NCBI GenBank assembly: GCA_016177315.1
Contig: JACOVN010000087.1
Span: 1 to 8,427 of the forward strand
Direction of reading: 5' to 3'
From: Candidatus Woesearchaeota archaeon
GTDB taxonomy: Archaea; Nanobdellota; Nanobdellia; Woesearchaeales; UBA12501
Length of the DNA: 8,427 nucleotides
Part shown: in pieces, positions 7,099-8,427 of the stretch
Layout of the letters: each line of letters starts with the position of its first letter
How positions within the stretch are numbered: position 1 is the stretch's first letter
Notes under the pieces: generated by a model
What the model was told of the DNA's origin: nothing
The model's database searches: none
Seen by the model: the letters and a program-made list of their open reading frames with translations, nothing else
Translations under genes and position numbers: made by a program

Positions 7099-7919
7099 AC
7101 ACATCGTTCTTCGATACAGTCCTTCAGTCCTGGAAATTCCTCTTCCGCCACTGGAAGCAATGCTTGCCTCTGTATGGCATGGACATGCTCTTCTTCCTTG
7201 CTCTCTCTTTTGTCTCTGTTATCATCATGGAACGAATGGCTGAACATTTGGTTGCTTTGACGACTATTGCGGGCATGATGGGAGAGCAGCTACAAGAATT
7301 GCAGGGAGAAGCCTTGCAGGCCGTGATGCTGTACCAGGAGCAATTTCAGATGCAGTATAGGGCTGTCTTGCAGTATCTCTTTCTCTTCCTTGTTGCTGTT
7401 TTCCTGCTCTGGGTTGTGCTGCAAGGCTACAATTGGAAAAAGACGTATTCCTTGCTTGGCATGAATATTCCTGTGAAGCAATTCTATGGCAGGTTCTTTG
7501 CCTTGAATGGGTTATGCTTTGTTGTTGCGTTGCTTGTTAGTATTGCGCTCATCCAATTTTCCACTCCAAAGATTTCTGGCATGCGACTCTTGACCGAAGG
7601 GATAGCCATGGTACTTGCGGCATTGGTTTTCCTCTTCCTTGCCTATCTCCTTTTTGTGGGTTATGGCATGATGAATATTCCAATCAAACAATCCATACAG
7701 AAGCTTTTCCCTCACGCATTCAAGAACCTTGCTCGCAGTTTCCCAGCATTCCTGCTCGTTTTACTTCTCTCTGGCATCATCCTCAAGCTCATGCAGCTTG
7801 CCTCTTCCCAATCTGCTTTCCTTGTTGTTCTGCTGCTCCTCTTTGGCCTTTTGCCTGTTATGGCATGGGCGAGGGTGTTTTTGATCCAGATCATCCATGG
7901 AAAGCACCATACTGGATAA
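7095..7919 (+). CDS. Multi-pass integral membrane protein with duplicated NIP[VI]KQ loop
   Basis: This 274-residue protein starts with a soluble amphipathic stretch containing S-W-K-F-L-F-R-H-W. About six hydrophobic segments follow (roughly 30-46, 91-112, 133-154, 167-190, 216-236, 240-266), and a helical Glu/Gln/Met-rich loop (47-88) separates the first two. The heptapeptide M-N-I-P-[VI]-K-Q occurs twice (123-129 and 193-199), each time in the loop between two hydrophobic segments, which implies an internal duplication of a two-helix unit. The N-terminal pattern recalls archaeal membrane-protein families annotated only as DUFs (DUF7847-like or the membrane domain of glycerophosphodiester phosphodiesterases), but this is a loose impression. 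No catalytic residues are evident. The ATGA overlap with the giant surface gene implies coupled expression and possibly a physical partnership, for example as a membrane anchor or export partner for the surface proteins. The coding call is firm; the function is unknown. Confidence 0.85.
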   Translation: MNTSFFDTVLQSWKFLFRHWKQCLPLYGMDMLFFLALSFVSVIIMERMAEHLVALTTIAGMMGEQLQELQGEALQAVMLYQEQFQMQYRAVLQYLFLFLVAVFLLWVVLQGYNWKKTYSLLGMNIPVKQFYGRFFALNGLCFVVALLVSIALIQFSTPKISGMRLLTEGIAMVLAALVFLFLAYLLFVGYGMMNIPIKQSIQKLFPHAFKNLARSFPAFLLVLLLSGIILKLMQLASSQSAFLVVLLLLFGLLPVMAWARVFLIQIIHGKHHTG

Positions 7920-7928
7920 GGGATTGCT

Positions 7929-8375
7929 ATGAACATACGGTTGGCAAAGCAAAAAGATATTCCAGTTCTTGTTCGGATAGTGAGAAATAATTATTCGCAA
8001 GATTACGCTTTTCGTTCTCGGAAAGAGTTGTTAGCTATGTTTTACAATAAGGCTTTTCAACCGCAATATATCGTCGCGGAGAAGGACAAAAACATTGTGG
8101 GCTTTGGGGGATATGTACAATCACCGATGGATTACAGCATCTATGAAATTTTTTGGGTGAATATAAAGCAAGGTTTTCAAAGACAGGGCATCGGGACAGT
8201 TATTGTTCGACACCTATTACGTAAGATTCAGAAAATGAAGGGAAAGGACAAGGCACGTATGGTTGTATTAACGACTCGTTCGCCAGCATTTTACAAGAAA
8301 TTTGGTTTCAAAACAGCATGCCGGTTGAAATCAAGAGAAGGAAATTCCTATTTCATGAGTTTGCCTATTCGGTGA
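7929..8375 (+). CDS. GNAT-family N-acetyltransferase
   Basis: This is a 148-residue protein of typical single-domain GNAT size. It transfers an acetyl group from acetyl-CoA to an amine on an unidentified substrate, in the cytoplasm. The N-terminal strand (NIRLAKQKDIPVLVRIV) is followed by helices, then the central strands I-V-A-E-K-D-K-N-I-V-G-F-G-G-Y. Motif A, with the acetyl-CoA pyrophosphate-binding loop Q84-R-Q-G-I-G89, begins the following helix. The conserved S-P-A-F-Y-K-K-F-G-F near residues 118-127 is the usual motif B region with its Tyr. Upstream there is only a nine-base gap and a weak AAGGG at 7918-7922, so the start is set by reading frame and domain completeness. Counted lines inside the gene are near 35-40% GC against about 47-52% in lines of the two large genes, so it may have a different history from them. 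The substrate cannot be predicted, because GNATs with this architecture act on protein N-termini, antibiotics, polyamines and other amines. Confidence 0.9.
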   Translation: MNIRLAKQKDIPVLVRIVRNNYSQDYAFRSRKELLAMFYNKAFQPQYIVAEKDKNIVGFGGYVQSPMDYSIYEIFWVNIKQGFQRQGIGTVIVRHLLRKIQKMKGKDKARMVVLTTRSPAFYKKFGFKTACRLKSREGNSYFMSLPIR

Positions 8376-8386
8376 GTGAACGTCTC

Positions 8387-8427
8387 TCATTGTTTTTGTT
8401 CAATCACCTCCTGTAATACCTCATACG
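8387..8427 (-). CDS. 3' end of a convergent gene (partial)
   Basis: On the minus strand the frame from 8425 to the TGA at 8389-8387 reads Y-E-V-L-Q-E-V-I-E-Q-K-Q then stop. It is open to the window edge and looks like a plausible helical C-terminus. A convergent gene here would fit the end of the + strand operon and the T-rich stretch between them. Only 12 codons are visible, so the product cannot be identified and the coding call could be wrong. Confidence 0.4.
   Translation of the reverse strand, partial: YEVLQEVIEQKQ
8390..8400 (+). terminator. T-rich stretch, candidate terminator after the operon
   Basis: TTGTTTTTGTT follows the GNAT stop by 15 bases. Archaeal transcription often terminates at oligo-T runs without a hairpin; only a four-base ATTG/CAAT inverted pair flanks this one. 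The T run is short and interrupted by Gs, so the call is weak. Confidence 0.35.

Noticed and set aside
8402..8411. ATCACCTCCT on the + strand as the 3' end of a 16S rRNA gene
   Set aside because: The ten bases match the anti-Shine-Dalgarno tail, but the sequence before them is the GNAT gene and its trailer, with no rRNA sequence. On the minus strand it reads as ordinary codons or a Shine-Dalgarno.

Overview
The window is an almost gap-free, single-direction gene cluster on the + strand. Two large, cysteine-containing, probably exported proteins are followed by a polytopic membrane protein and a small acetyltransferase. Arginine is encoded mostly by AGA/AGG, genes are packed with an ATGA overlap and 8-9 base gaps, and the first gene has a QGGY-type start to its visible part. 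The giant second gene has an unusual Ig-like, transmembrane and Cys-rich layout. Together these suggest an archaeon, most plausibly a DPANN lineage of the Woesearchaeota/Pacearchaeota type. That placement rests on my memory of similar proteins and was not confirmed by a search. No rRNA, tRNA, CRISPR array or mobile element is visible.

Layout: (1) Bases 2-1789 are the 3' part of a gene whose N-terminus lies outside the window; it is a large extracytoplasmic protein ending in beta-rich, PEGA-like segments. (2) Bases 1798-7098 encode a 1766-residue protein with a signal peptide or N-terminal anchor and three Ig-like (glucodextranase-B/Big-like) modules. An Arg/Glu-rich linker, a central membrane helix, a Cys-rich helical middle, a second hydrophobic Cys-studded helical block, beta-rich regions and a Cys-rich C-terminus follow. 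(3) Bases 7095-7919 encode a multi-pass membrane protein with a duplicated NIP[VI]KQ loop motif, overlapping the previous stop by four bases. (4) Bases 7929-8375 encode a GNAT-family N-acetyltransferase with lower GC than its neighbours in the lines I counted. (5) After it come a short T-rich stretch and what looks like the last codons of a convergent gene.

The tight spacing of genes 1-3 suggests co-transcription and a joint role at the cell envelope: two large exported proteins plus an integral membrane partner. What the assembly does (attachment, envelope structure, transport) cannot be read from the sequence. The GNAT gene is probably a passenger at the operon's end, though it could modify an operon product.
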